Assembly: GCF_032452875.1 (NCBI RefSeq)
Contig: NC_083871.1
Location: 7,043,692-7,107,691 of the forward strand
Reading direction: 5' to 3'
DNA: 64,000 nucleotides
From: Bos javanicus
Taxonomy: Eukaryota > Chordata > Mammalia > Artiodactyla > Bovidae
Positions 1 to 11,663 of this stretch are shown here, piece after piece. Every line of letters begins with the position of its first letter. Position 1 is the stretch's first letter. Under the pieces are notes generated by a model, which saw nothing but the letters and a program-made list of their open reading frames with translations, was not told the DNA's origin and searched no databases. Position numbers and translations under genes: made by a program.

Positions 1-1429
1 ATGCACTTTCCTATTTGTTCCTTAGATTATACTTAAAAAAAATAGCTACCCAAGAAAGAGTAATATTCATCCAAATCAGTAACCAGTGTGGGATCTATGT
101 GAAGAAGAACATATTTAAGCAAGTTGAATCGTGAATAAGAAGCACTGTGGTTTCCTCCAGGACACAAGCAGACCAGAACTCTCCCCACAGAGGATCCAGT
201 AAATCCCAGACACTCAAACATCAGGTACATTTATAGAAATGGACCCTAATAAAGAGGAGATGCCTTTATGACAGAAAGGCATGGCATCCCAGAGAGAATA
301 ACCCCAAAGTCTAGCAAAGTGTTTAATAGTGTGATGGATCAGAAGATTAGATATGGAAACTTCCAAAGATACGTCATGTAATGAAATTGTCAAATATACA
401 TAAAACAGAAATTCTAGGGGAAGAGAAAGTGGAGAAAGGGACAGACACTCTAGAAAGTGGTTGATTTTACAAGACTGAAAAATTATGATTCTCAAGTTTG
501 AAGAAACACAGTAAATGCTGAATGGATTAGTGTGAAGGTAATCTATACCTAGAAATATCATGGACTGCCAACGGACCACTACAGGCAATAAAAGCCTTAA
601 GGACATCCAGTCTTTAAACAAACAAAAAGCGGTGGGGCACCAAAGCCAACAAAAATGATTACATTCTTCCCAAAGGAAAATAATGCCTGATTAATATAAT
701 GACATTTTCAAAGTGATGAGGGAAAATATTTACCATCTTGGAATCCATGCCCTCCTAAAGTATGACTCAAGAATGAGGATGGAATAAGGGCTTTTCCAAT
801 GTTGAGGTGTCTATGATCCCATCCATAAGCTGTGCAGGATACCATTTACTCAATTTCAGTATTCATTCCCTGTTTTTTTTTTTTTCCCCCTTTGGTTTTA
901 AAAAGTGAACATATAAAAATGTCTGCAAAGGTTAAAATTATTTTTTGCCAAATCCCTGGGGACTGGAACTCTGGATGCAATGTCAATTGTGCTGAGATAT
1001 GCTTATCTGAAATCTTCAAAGAATAAGACAGATGGGAGTCTCTTGCCGGTCAGACCTCCAGGGCATGATGCTTGAAGAGGCTACGTTCATCCACATCCAC
1101 CCTGAGTGACAAGCTCCAGGTTGTGGGGATGGTTTTGTGAGTAACCATAGCAGCCCTATCCTGACATCTAGGTGGTGGTGGCGGCCGTGGTGAGCTCTCA
1201 ATTTAGTTAAGATCTTCATTACAACTTTGTGAGATTCTGTTGGCCAATGGTATGACTATCTCGTGTTACTGCCGAATTTTAGAAGTCCGTGAGACATGGG
1301 GAGTGAATCTTATAGTCACAACAAACAAATTATGGAATTATAAAAGAAAAGAAAGAGAAAGGTGCTCAACTAAATTAATAAAATCTTACAGAATTCACTT
1401 TGGCTGTCTGAATCATGTTTTACTCATAT
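1..1429. other. No recognised gene or repeat
   Basis: AT-rich sequence in which I recognise no coding exon or clear repeat family. A T/C homopolymer run lies near 870-890. Short open frames on both strands are not homologous to anything I know and look like chance frames. Confidence 0.5.
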
Positions 1430-1487
1430 TGTCAACAAACACAACAAGGAAAACATCTACTAAATGCACACTACTTACATAAAATAG

Positions 1488-1872
1488 AATTGATGCTTTT
1501 GAACTGTGGTGTTGGAGAAGACTCTTGAGAGTCTCTTGGACAGCAAGGAGATCCAACCAGCCCATCCTAAAGGAAATAGTCCTGAATATTTTTTGGAAGG
1601 ATTGATGCTGAAGCTGAAACTCCAATACTTTGGCCATCTGATGTGAAGAACTGACTCATTTGAAAAGACCCTGATGCTGGGAAAGATTGAAGGCAGGAGG
1701 AGAAGGGGACAACAGAGGATGAGATGGTTGGATGGCATCACTGACTAGATGGACATGAGTTTGAGCAAGCTCCGGGAGTTGGTGATGGACAAGGAGGCCT
1801 AGCATGCTGCAGTCCATGGGGTGGCACAAAGTTGGACATAACTGAGCAACAGAACTGATGACTGAACTGATG
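1488..1872 (+). mobile_element. BovB LINE 3' fragment
   Basis: A 5'-truncated sense copy of the BovB 3' end. It starts in the C-terminal ORF segment shared with other copies in this window and ends in the BovB terminal region. It is flanked by the 8-bp direct repeat TAAAATAG at 1480-1487 and 1873-1880, so it inserted into the surrounding L1 3' UTR. The frame is broken by stops, for example where the frame ends near 1746. Confidence 0.9.
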
Positions 1873-1896
1873 TAAAATAGATAACCAACAAGGTTA

Positions 1897-2170
1897 TGCT
1901 GCTGCTGCTGCTGCTAAGTCACTTCAGTCGTGTCCGACTCTGTGCCACCCCATAGACTGCAGCTCACCAGGCTCCCCGGTCCCTGGGATTCTCCAGGCAA
2001 GAACACTGGAGTGGGTTGCCATTTCCTTCTCCAATGCATGAAAGTGAAAAGTGAAAGTGAAGTCGCTCAGTCGTGTCTGACTCTTAGCGACCCCATGGAC
2101 TGCAGCCTACTAGGCTCCTCCATCCATGGGATTTTCCAGGCAAGAGTACTGGAGTGGGGTGCCATTGCCT
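1897..2170 (-). mobile_element. BovA2 SINE
   Basis: An antisense BovA2: a (TGC)n tail at 1897-1914, two A-type monomers joined by the 'ttcactttcac'-type linker, and the head at the right end. It lies in the L1 3' UTR, which resumes at 2171 with 'gtatagca'. I could not define a clean target duplication, and a few bases of L1 seem to be missing. Confidence 0.9.
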
Positions 2171-2235
2171 GTATAGCATAGGAAATTATCCTCAATATTC
2201 TATAATAACCTATAAGGGAAAAGAATCTAAAAAAG

Positions 2236-2236
2236 A

Positions 2237-2268
<32 letters not shown>
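2236..2268. repeat. (AT)n(GT)n microsatellite
   Basis: An AT run passes directly into about eleven GT units inside the L1 3' UTR. The same position is AT-rich in the copy near 24.98 kb, so the tract probably grew from an L1-internal seed. Confidence 0.9.
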
Positions 2269-2346
2269 AACCGAACCACTTTGCTGAATCCCTAAAAGTA
2301 GCACAATATTGTAAATCTACTATATTTCAATAAAAAGTTAAAAAAA

Positions 2347-3357
2347 ATAGGATGTAGTTTAGTGTGTATATACACCAGGGTGTATCCCCAAGCTTGTGCC
2401 TTATACTGGTATACATGAACTCAAGGTATCTTCTGAAATTAAATTCCATGATTTCAATGGCTCTGATGTATCCTTTTATGAAACTGCTTTACCAGTGTTC
2501 TTATTTTACTCCTCTACTGCCAAAATAATTTGTTATTTCTTCTGCTGAAACTGATAATTGGAAGGATGTCTTTCTTTTGAACTTCTGAGACATAAACTGT
2601 ATTTCTTAAGTCACTTGTGGATGTTTTTGAAAAGTAACATCATCAAATTATAAACTGAGTAGGAATCACATAAAAATAAAAACAGCAGTGTTCCTCCTTT
2701 ATACTATGTCTTCCTTTATCTATTTCACTCAAAAGAGGAATAAAGCCCTTTGGAATGAAATGGCAAACTGCATCTCTTTTCAGTGTAAAATTCTATGCTA
2801 TCATTTCTTCTCAGGATTATTATCATTTCTTTTTATTGGAATGGGTCCCACTGACTTTCAACAGTCATGGGTATTATAATCTCCTAGGAGGGAAGATTCA
2901 GTTCTGAAAAATCACTATCATTATTCCAGCATCAAATCATGTCAGGCTCAGAATTACCAACTAGCACATTTTTTCCAGGTTCATTCTTTGCTCTTCTCCA
3001 CAGTCCCATCTCCAAATTACCTGTACTTTTAACCTGGGATGTGGTGAAACCATCAGGAAACAATTTACCATTTGCTTCTTTCATGAGATCTGGAAGAAAC
3101 CGTTACAGGAGAAGAGAGGTATCAGAGTTGAAGTTTTTTTTCGTGTGTGCAGTTACCTTGTTTCGACTGAGTTAAGATGAGGAGCTGAGCATCTGGATCT
3201 GAGGACTTTTCATTGGGGGACAGTGCCTGCCCTGGACAACTGGTATTTGGGGATAAATGGATCAAGGCAGTGGAATGTACAGAGGTTTGCCAAGAGATTT
3301 GTTAACAAATCATTGTGTGACAGTCAGTAATTAGTTATTGATATATGTAAATCTATA
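2347..3357. other. Unassigned sequence
   Basis: About 1 kb with no recognised repeat, splice-bounded exon or RNA gene. Open frames at 2688-2879 and 2939-3175 (+) are short and show no family motif that I recognise. Confidence 0.5.
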
Positions 3358-3508
3358 GCTTCCCTGGAGGCTTAGCGGTAGAGAATCTGCCTACAGTGCA
3401 GGAGACGCAGGAGACAGGAGTTTGATCTCTGGATTGGGAAGATCCCATAGAGAAAGGCATAGCATGTGGTCAGGGTTACAAAGAGTTGGACATGATTGAA
3501 ATCACTGA
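3358..3508 (+). mobile_element. Degenerate Bov-tA SINE
   Basis: It begins with the tRNA-derived head 'cttccctgg' and contains box-B-like 'tttgatctc', 'gggaagatccc' and a terminal 'caaagagttggacatgat'. Most of the central A segment is missing, so this is an old, shortened copy. Its 3' end runs into a CA microsatellite. Confidence 0.75.
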
Positions 3509-3545
3509 ATGCACACACACACAAACACACACACACACACACACA
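3509..3545. repeat. (CA)n microsatellite
   Basis: A CA dinucleotide tract with one interruption lies immediately 3' of the Bov-tA copy. This fits a microsatellite grown from a SINE tail. Confidence 0.9.
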
Positions 3546-4643
3546 TAAGGTATTTGATTGAGCCTCACCATAGTCATTTGAAATGGACATTGTCCAAATT
3601 TTATACTTGGAAAAGTCTGGAAGAAGTTTATGAACTTGTCCAGCGGTGCTTGTTCTGTATTGACAGGAATGGAATCCCCAGTATACAGACCCAGTATTTA
3701 ACAAATCCTGTGAAAGATGCACCTTGTGGGTTGTCTCTGGAAGTCATCCATATCCAAAAATAAAAACAAGAAGTGAAAACTTAAACAACCACAACAATGA
3801 AGACATCTACTAGACAGTACAGAATTAAGCTGGAAGTAAGCTGTGCCTGTGTTGTGAAAAAAACAGCTTTTCTCAAAGAGAAACCTTTGTCCTCAGCTCT
3901 TGGGGGTGGTCTCTCAGCCCTGTGATATCCTGCCTTGTTTTATGTTCTGTTTCCTCAGGGTTTCTGGTCCCTAGACAGTGTAACACTGATTTATAATGCA
4001 GGTTTGGACTCTCTTCATTTTAGGCATCTTTTCTTTCTTTCTGGCTACTACTCTAATTTGTTTTCCTTGGCTACAAAAAACCGTGACTGTAGGTACACCA
4101 CTTTTCTGAGTTCTTTGTTTTCTAGCAAATACCGAATTTAAAGGAGATAATGAGACATCCCCATGAATGTTTACCCAGCTGGTCTGAAATGAATTGGTCC
4201 TAGGGCCCCCCACCCCAACCCTAGTCCCTCGCTGGCTGTACTGTGAGAACTGTTTCTTCATGTGCTGTTTCATTTCACTGCTGCTGCTGAGGCTCATTGT
4301 GGCTTTTTTTGTTTGTTTGTTTTTTGTATTCTTGCAACTACAGGAAAATTGACCCAGTGGTTCTGAGGTTAAATGTACCCCTAACATGTGGGTTGAGCCT
4401 GTGTCTTATCTTTTTACAGCTTTCTTTATTCTTCAGAGCCCCAGGAGAAAAGTGGGGAAAGTGAATTGAAATACACTAAATGGAATACTCTTGATCAACG
4501 AACCCATGAAGGTACTTTAAGCCATGTGGAGTCCAGTTCTTGGCATTGTGGCAGCTCATGTCATGGCTACAGTCTGGTCCTCATGTAATTAATTTCTTCC
4601 ACCTGGTGGGGGTTTTAGTATCTTTAAGACAGCTCAAAGGACA
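3546..4643. other. Unassigned sequence
   Basis: No recognised repeat. There is a T/G-rich run at 4303-4327. Long open frames (for example 3971-4387 on minus) have no recognisable motif and unremarkable composition. Confidence 0.45.
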
Positions 4644-7321
4644 TCAGTTCAGTTCAGTTGCTCAGTCGTGTTCGACTCTTTGCGACCTCAGGAATCGCAG
4701 CACGCCAGGCCTCCCTGTCCATCACCAACTCCCAGAGTTCACTCAGACTCATGTCCATCCAATCAGTGATACCATCCAGCCATATCATCCTCTGTTGTCC
4801 CCTTCTCTTCCTGCCCCCAATCCCTCCCAGCATCAGAGTCTTTTCCAATGAGTCAACACTTCGCATGAGGTGGCCAAAGTACAGGAGTTTCAGCTTTAGC
4901 ATCATTCCTTCCAAAGAAATCCCAGGGCTGATCTCCTTCAGAAAGGACTGGTTGGATCTCCTTGCAGTCCAAGGGACTCTCAAGAGTCTTCTCCAACACC
5001 ACAGTTCAAAAGCATCAATTCTTCGGCGCTCAGCCTTCTTCACAATCCAACTCTCACATCCATACATGACCACAGGAAAAATCATAGCCTTGACTAGACG
5101 GACCTTTGTTGGCAAAGTAATGTCTCTGCTTTTGAATATGCTGTCTAGGTTGGTCATAACTTTCCTTCCAAGGAGTAAGCATCTTTTAATTTCATGGCTG
5201 CAATCACCATCTGCAGTGATTTTGGAGCCCCCAAAAATAAAGTCTGACACTGTTTTCACTGTTTCCCCATCTATTTGTCATGAAGTGATGGGACCAGATG
5301 CCATGATCTTCGTTTTCTGAATGTTGAGCTTTAAGCCAACTTTTTCACTCTCCACTTTCACTTTCACCAAGAGGCTTTTTAGTTCCTCTTTACTTTCTGC
5401 CATAAGGGAGGTGTCATCTGCCTATCTGAGGTTATTGATATTTCTCCCAGCAATCTTGATTCCAGCTTGTGTTTCTTCCAGTCCAGCATTTCTCATGATG
5501 TACTCTGCATATAAGTTAAATAAGCAGGGTGACAATATACAGCCTTGACAAACTCCTTTTCCTATTCCATGTCCAGTTCTAACTGTTGCTTCCTGACCTG
5601 CATACAGATTTCTCGAGAAGCAGGTCAGGTGGTCTGGTATTCCCATTTCTTTCAGAATTTTCCACAGTTTATTGTGTTCCACACAGTCAAAGGCTTTGGC
5701 ATAGTCAATAAAGCAGAAATATATGTTTCTCTGGAACTCTCTTGCTTTTTCCATGATCCAGCGGATGTTGGCAATTTGGTCTCTGGTTCCTATCCCTTTT
5801 CTAAAACCAGCTTGAACATCAGGAAGTTCACGGTTCACGTATTGCTGAAGCCTGGCTTGGAGAATTTTGAGCATTACTTTACTAGCATGTGAGATGAGTG
5901 CAATTGTGTGGTAGTTTGAGCATTCTTTGGCATTGCCTTTCTTTGGGATAGGAATGAAAACTGACCTTTTCCAGTCCTGTGACCACTGCTGAGTTTTCCA
6001 AATTTGCTGGCATATTGAGTGCAGTACTTTCACAGCATCATCTTTCAGGATTTGGAATAGCTCAACTGGAATGCCATCACCTACACTAGCTTTGTTCGTA
6101 GTGATGTTTTCTAAGGTCCACTTGAATTCACAATCCAGGATGTCTGGCTCTAGGACCGTGATCACACCATCATGATTATCTGGATCATGAAGATTTTTTT
6201 TGTACCGTTCTTCTATGTAGTCTTGCCACCTCTTCTTAATATATTCTGCTTCTGTTAGGCGCATACCATTTCTGTCCTTTATCGAGCCCATCTTTGCATA
6301 AAATGTTCCCTTGGTATCTCTAATTTTCTTGAAGAGATCCCTAGTCTTTCCCATTCTGTTGTTTTCCTCTATTTCTTTGCTCGATCACTGAGGAAGGCTT
6401 TCTTACCTCTTCTTGCTATTCTTTGGAACTCTGCATTCAGATGCTTATATCTTTTCTTTTCTGCTTTGCTTTTCACTTCTCTTCTTTTCACAGCTATTTG
6501 TAAGGCCTCCCCAGACAGCTATTTTTCTTTTTTGCATTTCTTTTCCATGGGGATGGTCTTGATCCCTGTCTCCTGTACAATGTCACGAACCTCTGTCCAT
6601 AGTTCACCAGGCACTCTATCTATCAGATCTAGGCCCTTAAATCTATTTCTCACTTCCAGTGTATAATCATAAAGGATTTGATTTAGGTCATACCTGAATG
6701 GTCTAGTGGTTTTCCCTACTTTCTTCAATTTAAGTCTGAATTTGGTAATAAGGAGTTCATGATCTGAGCCACAGTCAGCTCTTGGTCTTGTTTTTGTTGA
6801 CTGTATAGAGCTTGTCCATCTTTGCTGCAAAGAATATAATCTATCTGATTTTGGTGTTGACCATCTGGTGATGTCCATGTATAGAATCTTCTCTTGTGTT
6901 GTTGGAAGAGGGTGTTTGCTATGACCAGTGCATTTTCTTGGCAAAACTCTATTAGTCTTTGCCCTGCTTCATTCCATATCCAAAGCCCAATTTGCCTATT
7001 ACTCCAGGTATTTCTTGACTTCCTACTTTTGCATTCCAGTCCCCTATAATGAAAAGGACATCTTTTTTGGGTGTTAGTTCTAAAAGGTCTTGTAGGCCTT
7101 CATAGAACCATTCAACTTCAGCTTCTTCAGCGTTACTGGTTGGGACATAGACTTGGATTACTGTGATATTGAATGGTTTGCCTTGGAAACAAACAGAGAT
7201 CATTCTGTCGTTTTTGAGACTGCATCAAAGTACTGCATTTTGGACTCTTTTGTTGACCACGATGGCTACTCCATGTCTTCTGAGGAATTACTGCCCGCAG
7301 TAGTAGATATAATGGTCATCT
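4644..7321 (-). mobile_element. Outer BovB LINE, 3' portion (antisense)
   Basis: The antisense BovB 3' terminus (tcagttcagttcag) is at 4644. Moving right it passes through the C-terminal ORF segment, reverse transcriptase and endonuclease regions and breaks off at 7321. The same element resumes at 8585 at exactly the next consensus base, judged against the sense copy near 60.91 kb. The interruption is therefore an insertion (7322-8580), not the end of the element. The two outer pieces add up to about 3.5 kb, close to full length. Confidence 0.93.
4654..7203 (-). pseudogene. BovB ORF remnant, endonuclease plus RT
   Basis: Decayed RTE-type polyprotein of the outer BovB. The longest open pieces on minus are 6952-7203 (endonuclease part), 6519-6944, 5422-6354 (RT, with the motif-A-like FIDYAKAFD and motif-B-like QGCILSPCLFNLYAE) and 4654-5259 (C-terminal segment). 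The RT frame ends at the stop codon 5422-5424, which replaces the tyrosine of the catalytic YADD box (it reads NLR-stop-ADD). Further frame changes separate the pieces, so no active enzyme is encoded. Confidence 0.88.
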
Positions 7322-8580
7322 TAGTAAAGTAATGCTCAAAATTCTCCAAGCCAGGCTTCAGCAATATGTGAACCGTGAACTTCCTGATGTGCAAGCTGGT
7401 CTTAGAAAAGGAATAGGAACCAGAGATCAAATTGCCAACATCTGCTGGATCATGGAAAAAGCAAAAGAGTTCCAGAAAAGCATCTATTTCTGCTTTATTG
7501 ACTATGCCAAAGCCTTTGACTGTGTGGAAGACAATAAACTGTGGAAAATTCTGAAAGAGATGGGAATACCAGACCACCTGATCTGCCTCTTGAGAAATCT
7601 GTATGCAGGTCAGGAAGCAACAGTTAGAACTGGACATGGAATAACAGACTGGTTCCAAATAGGAAAAGGAGTTCATCAAGGCTGTATATTGTCACTCTGT
7701 TTATTTAACTTATATGCAGAGTACATCATGAGAAATGCTGGACTGGAAGAAACACAAGCTGGAATCAAGATTGCCGGGACAAATTTCAATAACCTCAGAT
7801 ATGCAGATGACACCTCCCTTATGGCAGAAAGTGAAGAGGAACTAAAAAGCCTCTTGATTAAAGTGAAAGTGGAGGGAGAAAAAGTTGGCTTAAAGCTCAA
7901 CATTCAGAAAACAAAGATCATGGCATCTGGTCCCATCACTTCATTTGAAATAGATGGGGAAACAGGGGAAACAGTGTCAGATTTTATTTTTCTGGGCTTC
8001 AAAAATCACTGCAGATGGTGACTGCAGCCATGAAATTAAAAGATGCTTACTCCTTGGAAGGAAAGTTATGACCAACCTAGACAGCATATTCAAAAGCAGA
8101 GACATTACTTTGCCAACAAAGGTTCGTCTAGTCAAGGCTATGGTTTTTCCTGTGGTCATGTATGGATGTGAGTGTTGGACTGTGAAGAAGGCTGAGCGCC
8201 GAAGAATTGATGCTTTTGAACTGTGGTGTTGGAGAAGACTCTTGAGAGTCCCTTGGACTGCAAGGAGATCCAACCAGTCCTTTCTGAAGGAGATCAGCCC
8301 TGGGATTTCTTTGGAAGGAATGATGCTAAAGCTGAAACTCCAGTACTTTGGCCACCTCATGCGAAGTGTTGACTCATTGGAAAAGACTCTGATGCTGGGA
8401 GGGATTGGGGGCAGGAAGAGAAGGGGACGACAGAGGATGAGATGGCTCGATGGCATCACTGACTCGATGGACCTGAGTCTGAGTGAACTCTGGGAGTTGG
8501 TGATGGACAGGGAGGCCTGGCATGCTGCGATTCATGGGATCGCAAAGAGTTGGACACGACTGAGCGACTCATCTGATCTG
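7322..8580 (+). mobile_element. Inner BovB LINE nested in the outer BovB
   Basis: A sense, 5'-truncated BovB of about 1.26 kb that starts in the RT domain and ends with a CTGAT-type terminal repeat. The flanks ATCT (7318-7321) and ATCT (8581-8584) are compatible with a short target duplication, though the terminal repeat makes the exact edge ambiguous. It lies opposite to its host element and forms a long inverted repeat with 4644-5890. Confidence 0.9.
7332..8566 (+). pseudogene. BovB RT C-terminal half (inner copy)
   Basis: The open frame 7332-8021 keeps the motif-A-like FIDYAKAFD, the motif-B-like region and an intact YADD box at 7800-7811. A frame change near 7980-8010 moves the C-terminal segment into the frame 7954-8586. 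The piece lacks endonuclease and the N-terminal RT region because of 5' truncation. It is better preserved than the equivalent region of the surrounding copy. Confidence 0.88.
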
Positions 8581-8995
8581 ATCTGAGTTAAATTCATCCA
8601 TTCCAGTCCATTTGAGTTCGCTGATTCCTACAATGTCAACATTCACTCTTGCCATCTCTTGTTTGACCACTTCCAAATTGCCTTGATTCATGGACCTGAC
8701 ATTCCAGGTTCCTATGCAATATTGCTCTTTACAGCATCGGACCTTGCTTCTATCACCAGTCACATCCATAGCTGAGTATTGTTTTGCTTTGGCTCCATCC
8801 TTTCATTCTTTCTGGAGTTGTTTCTCCACTTATCTCCAGTAGCATTTTGGGCACCTACTGAACTGGGGAGTTTCTCTTTCAGTATCCTATCATTTTGCCT
8901 TTTCATACTGTTCATGGGGTTCTCAAGGCAAGAATACTGAAGTGGTTTGCCATTCCCTTCTCCAGTGGACCACATTCTGTCAGATCTCTCCACCA
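8569..8995 (-). pseudogene. BovB ORF start remnant
   Basis: The N-terminal part of the BovB polyprotein on minus, reading from MKRQNDRIL (near 8915) through GTWNVRSM and ELKWTGM. The nested insertion at 8585 interrupts it within the endonuclease domain. Two overlapping frames (8569-8769 and 8760-9215) show at least one frame change. Confidence 0.8.
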
Positions 8996-9400
8996 TGACC
9001 CGCTGGTCTTGGGTTTCCCCATGGGCATGGCTTAGTTTTTTTGAGTTAGACAGGGCTGTGGTCCTAGTGTGATTAGATTGACTAGTTTTCTGTGAGTATG
9101 GTTTCAGTGTGTCTGCCCTGTGATGCCCTCTTGCAACACCTACCATCTTACTTGGTTTTCTCTTACCTTGGGCGTGGGGTATGTCTTCACATCTGCTGTA
9201 GCAAAGTGTAGCCACTGCTCCTTACCTTGGACGAGGGGTATCTCCTCACCACTGCCCTTTCTGACCTTCAATGTGGGATAGCTCCTCTAGGCCCTCCTGC
9301 GCCCACGCAGCCACCACTCCTTGGACGTGGGGTTGGTCCTCCCAGCTTCCCTCACTGGCCTCGGGCGTGGGGTTGCTCCTCCCATAGCTCAGAATATTAT
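8585..9400 (-). mobile_element. Outer BovB LINE, 5' portion (antisense)
   Basis: Continuation of the outer BovB after the nested copy. It carries the start of the ORF (on minus, a GTWNVRSMNQ stretch near 8680-8710 typical of the BovB endonuclease start) and upstream sequence matching the sense copy at 60.2-60.9 kb. It ends at about 9400 inside the tandem-repeat part of the BovB 5' UTR, so fewer 5' repeat units are present than in the copy at 59.83 kb. Confidence 0.9.
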
Positions 9401-10199
9401 CTACAACTCTTGAGGAGGAACTAAAGGTCCTTGTCTTTGCTTAATGACTAAACAATCATTATTTTGTCCTGTCTGCTTACCTTTGCTTCTGCCTTTTCAC
9501 ACTCCTCTGATTAAACTCATTCTTTGGCTAAACTTTGTCTACAGACAAAAGGCAGGCTGAAGACATGGGCAGGAAGGACCATAGGCTCCTGCTCCATTTC
9601 AATATCACTAAGATTTGGGGGCTAGTTTGTAACAGGGTTTCACATCCCCTGAAACAAAGGCTGATATTACCAGCTTGAACATGTCTTGGTAGAGTCTAAT
9701 ATTTCAGTGTTGTCACTGTTAGTGATAGACTATGTGTTCATTGAAAAAACCTAATCAAGAATAATGGGTATCAGTACTTATAACAATTCTAGTTATAAAA
9801 GTATTAGCTACCCAATACTGGTCAAGTGTGGCTTACCTACATGCAGTGTAAGCCAATAATAAACCAAAGGTAACTTTGAGAGACACAGTCATCATGTTTG
9901 CTGGTCAGAATAAAATGTGCCAAGTGAATCAGTATTTCCAGCAAGGAACACACATTTCTCATCTGCACAAATATATATGTGAAATTCAGGAAGGAACAGT
10001 TATGAATGTTTCATCACAGAGTTCAAGAAGTGGTTAAGAGGACTAAAAATGCAATTACATCAGATATTTTGAAAAGAGGACCTCATATGTTATAGAAGAC
10101 ATATTTTTGAATTAAAATGTAAGTTTAGAATGATCCTCTCTTTAAAACATCATTGCTGTTGGGCCATTCAGTTTTAGCTCTTAGCAGAGCTAAAGAGCT
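9401..10199. other. Unassigned, possibly LTR-like in part
   Basis: The stretch 9425-9670 (pyrimidine-rich, 'gattaaactcatt', 'ctacagacaaaagg', 'tttgggggctagtttgtaacag') has the feel of a ruminant LTR or ERV remnant, but I cannot name the family. The rest to 10199 is AT-rich unique sequence. Confidence 0.35.
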
Positions 10200-10214
10200 A
10201 ATTTGTTTCCTTTA
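10200..10214. repeat. L1 target-site duplication, left copy
   Basis: AATTTGTTTCCTTTA (15 bp), repeated exactly at 12079-12093. It fixes the ends of the 5'-inverted L1 between them. Confidence 0.92.
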
Positions 10215-10558
10215 TATTTTATTATTATTATTATTATTTTTTACTTTACAATATTGTGTTGGTTTTGCCATACATCAGTATGAATCTGCCACGGGTATAC
10301 ACATGTTCCCCATCCTGAACTCCCTCCCACCTCCCTCCCCATACCATCCCTCTGGGTCATCCCAGGGCACCAGCCCCAAGATTCCTGTATCCTGCATCAA
10401 ACTTGGACTGGCGACTTGTTTCTTATATGATATTATACATGGTTCAATGCCATTCTCCCAAATCATCCCCTCTCCCTCTCCCGCAGAGTCCAAAAGACTT
10501 TTCTATACATCTGTGTCTCTTTTGCTGTCTCACATACAGGGTTATCATTACCATCTTT

Positions 10559-11663
10559 CTAAATTCCATATATATGCGTTAGTATACTATATTGGTGTTT
10601 TTCTTTCTGGCTTACTTCACTCTGTATAATAGGCTCCAGTTTCATCCACTTCATTAGAACTGATTCAAATGTCTTCTTTTTAATGGCTGAGTAATACTCC
10701 TTTGTGTATATACACCACAGCTTTCTTATCCATTCATCTGCTGATGGACATCTAGGTTGCTTCCATGTCCTGGCTATTATAAACAGTGCTGCGATGAACA
10801 TTGGGATACACGTGTCTCTTTCCATTCTGGTTTCCATGGTGTGTATGCCCAGCAGTGGGATTGCTGGGTCATAAGGCAGTTCTATTTCCAGTTTTTTAAG
10901 GAATCTCCACACTGTTCTCCATAGTGGCTGTACTAGTTTGCATTCTCACCAACAGTGTAAGAGGGTTCCCTTTTCTCCACACCCTCTCCAGCATTTATTG
11001 CTTGTAAACTTTTGGATCGCAGCCATTCTGACTGGTGTGAAATGGTAACTCACTGTGGTTTTGATTTGCATTGCTCTGATAATGAGTGATGCTGAGCATC
11101 TTTTCATGTGTTTGTTAGCCATCTGTATGTCTTCTTTGGAGAAATGTCTGTTTAGTTCTTTGGCCCATTTTTTGATTGGGTCATTTATTTTTCTGGAGTT
11201 GAGCTGTAGGAGTTGCTTGTATATTTTTGAGATTAGTTGTTTGTCAGTTGCTTCACTTGCTATTATTTTATCCATTCTGAAGGCTGTCTTTTCACCTTGC
11301 TTATATTTTCTTTTGTTATGCAGAAGCTTTTAATTTTAATTATATCCCATTTGTTTACTTTTGCTTTTATTTCCAATATTCTGCTGTGATATATGTCGGA
11401 GAGTGTTTTGCCTACATTCTCCTCTAAGAGTTTCATAGTTTCTGGTCTTATTTTAGATCTTTAATCCATTTTGAGTTAATTTTTGTGAATGGTGTTATAA
11501 AGTGTTCTAGTTTCATTCTTTTACAAGTGGTTGACCAGTTTTCCCAGCACCACTTGTTAAAGAGATTGTCTTTTCTCCATTGTATATTCTTGCCTCCTTT
11601 GTCAAAGATAAGGTGTCCATAGGTGCATGTATTTATCTCTGGGCTTTCTATTTCATTCACCAT
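10559..11663 (-). pseudogene. L1 ORF2 C-terminal remnant
   Basis: Antisense ORF2 3' part in three open pieces: 11448-11663 (YGHLIFDKGGKN), 10946-11275 (SKEDIQMANKHMKRC, ending GTLLHCW) and 10559-10912 (YDPAIPLLGIH). Frame breaks separate them. There is no RT catalytic core here. Confidence 0.9.

Larger units (their letters stand above)
1430..2346 (+). mobile_element. L1 3' UTR end, interrupted by BovB and BovA2
   Basis: The pieces about 1465-1487, 1873-1896 and 2171-2346 read as one artiodactyl L1 3' UTR in sense: an 'aaaatagataacc' segment, 'gtatagca', a 'cctataagggaaaagaat' segment, an AT/GT microsatellite and a terminal 'caataaaaa' tail. The same arrangement is seen near 24.89-25.12 kb. 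The 5' limit is uncertain. Two younger elements sit inside it, so this L1 is the oldest part of the cluster. Confidence 0.7.

Noticed and set aside
7332..8586. Functional reverse transcriptase gene
   Set aside because: It is a 5'-truncated BovB with a frame change near 8000. There is no endonuclease or N-terminal RT part.
4631..9410. AGCTCA(A/G)A as target duplication of the outer BovB
   Set aside because: The left copy is separated from the element end by several bases and the match is only 7 of 8. Chance is as likely.
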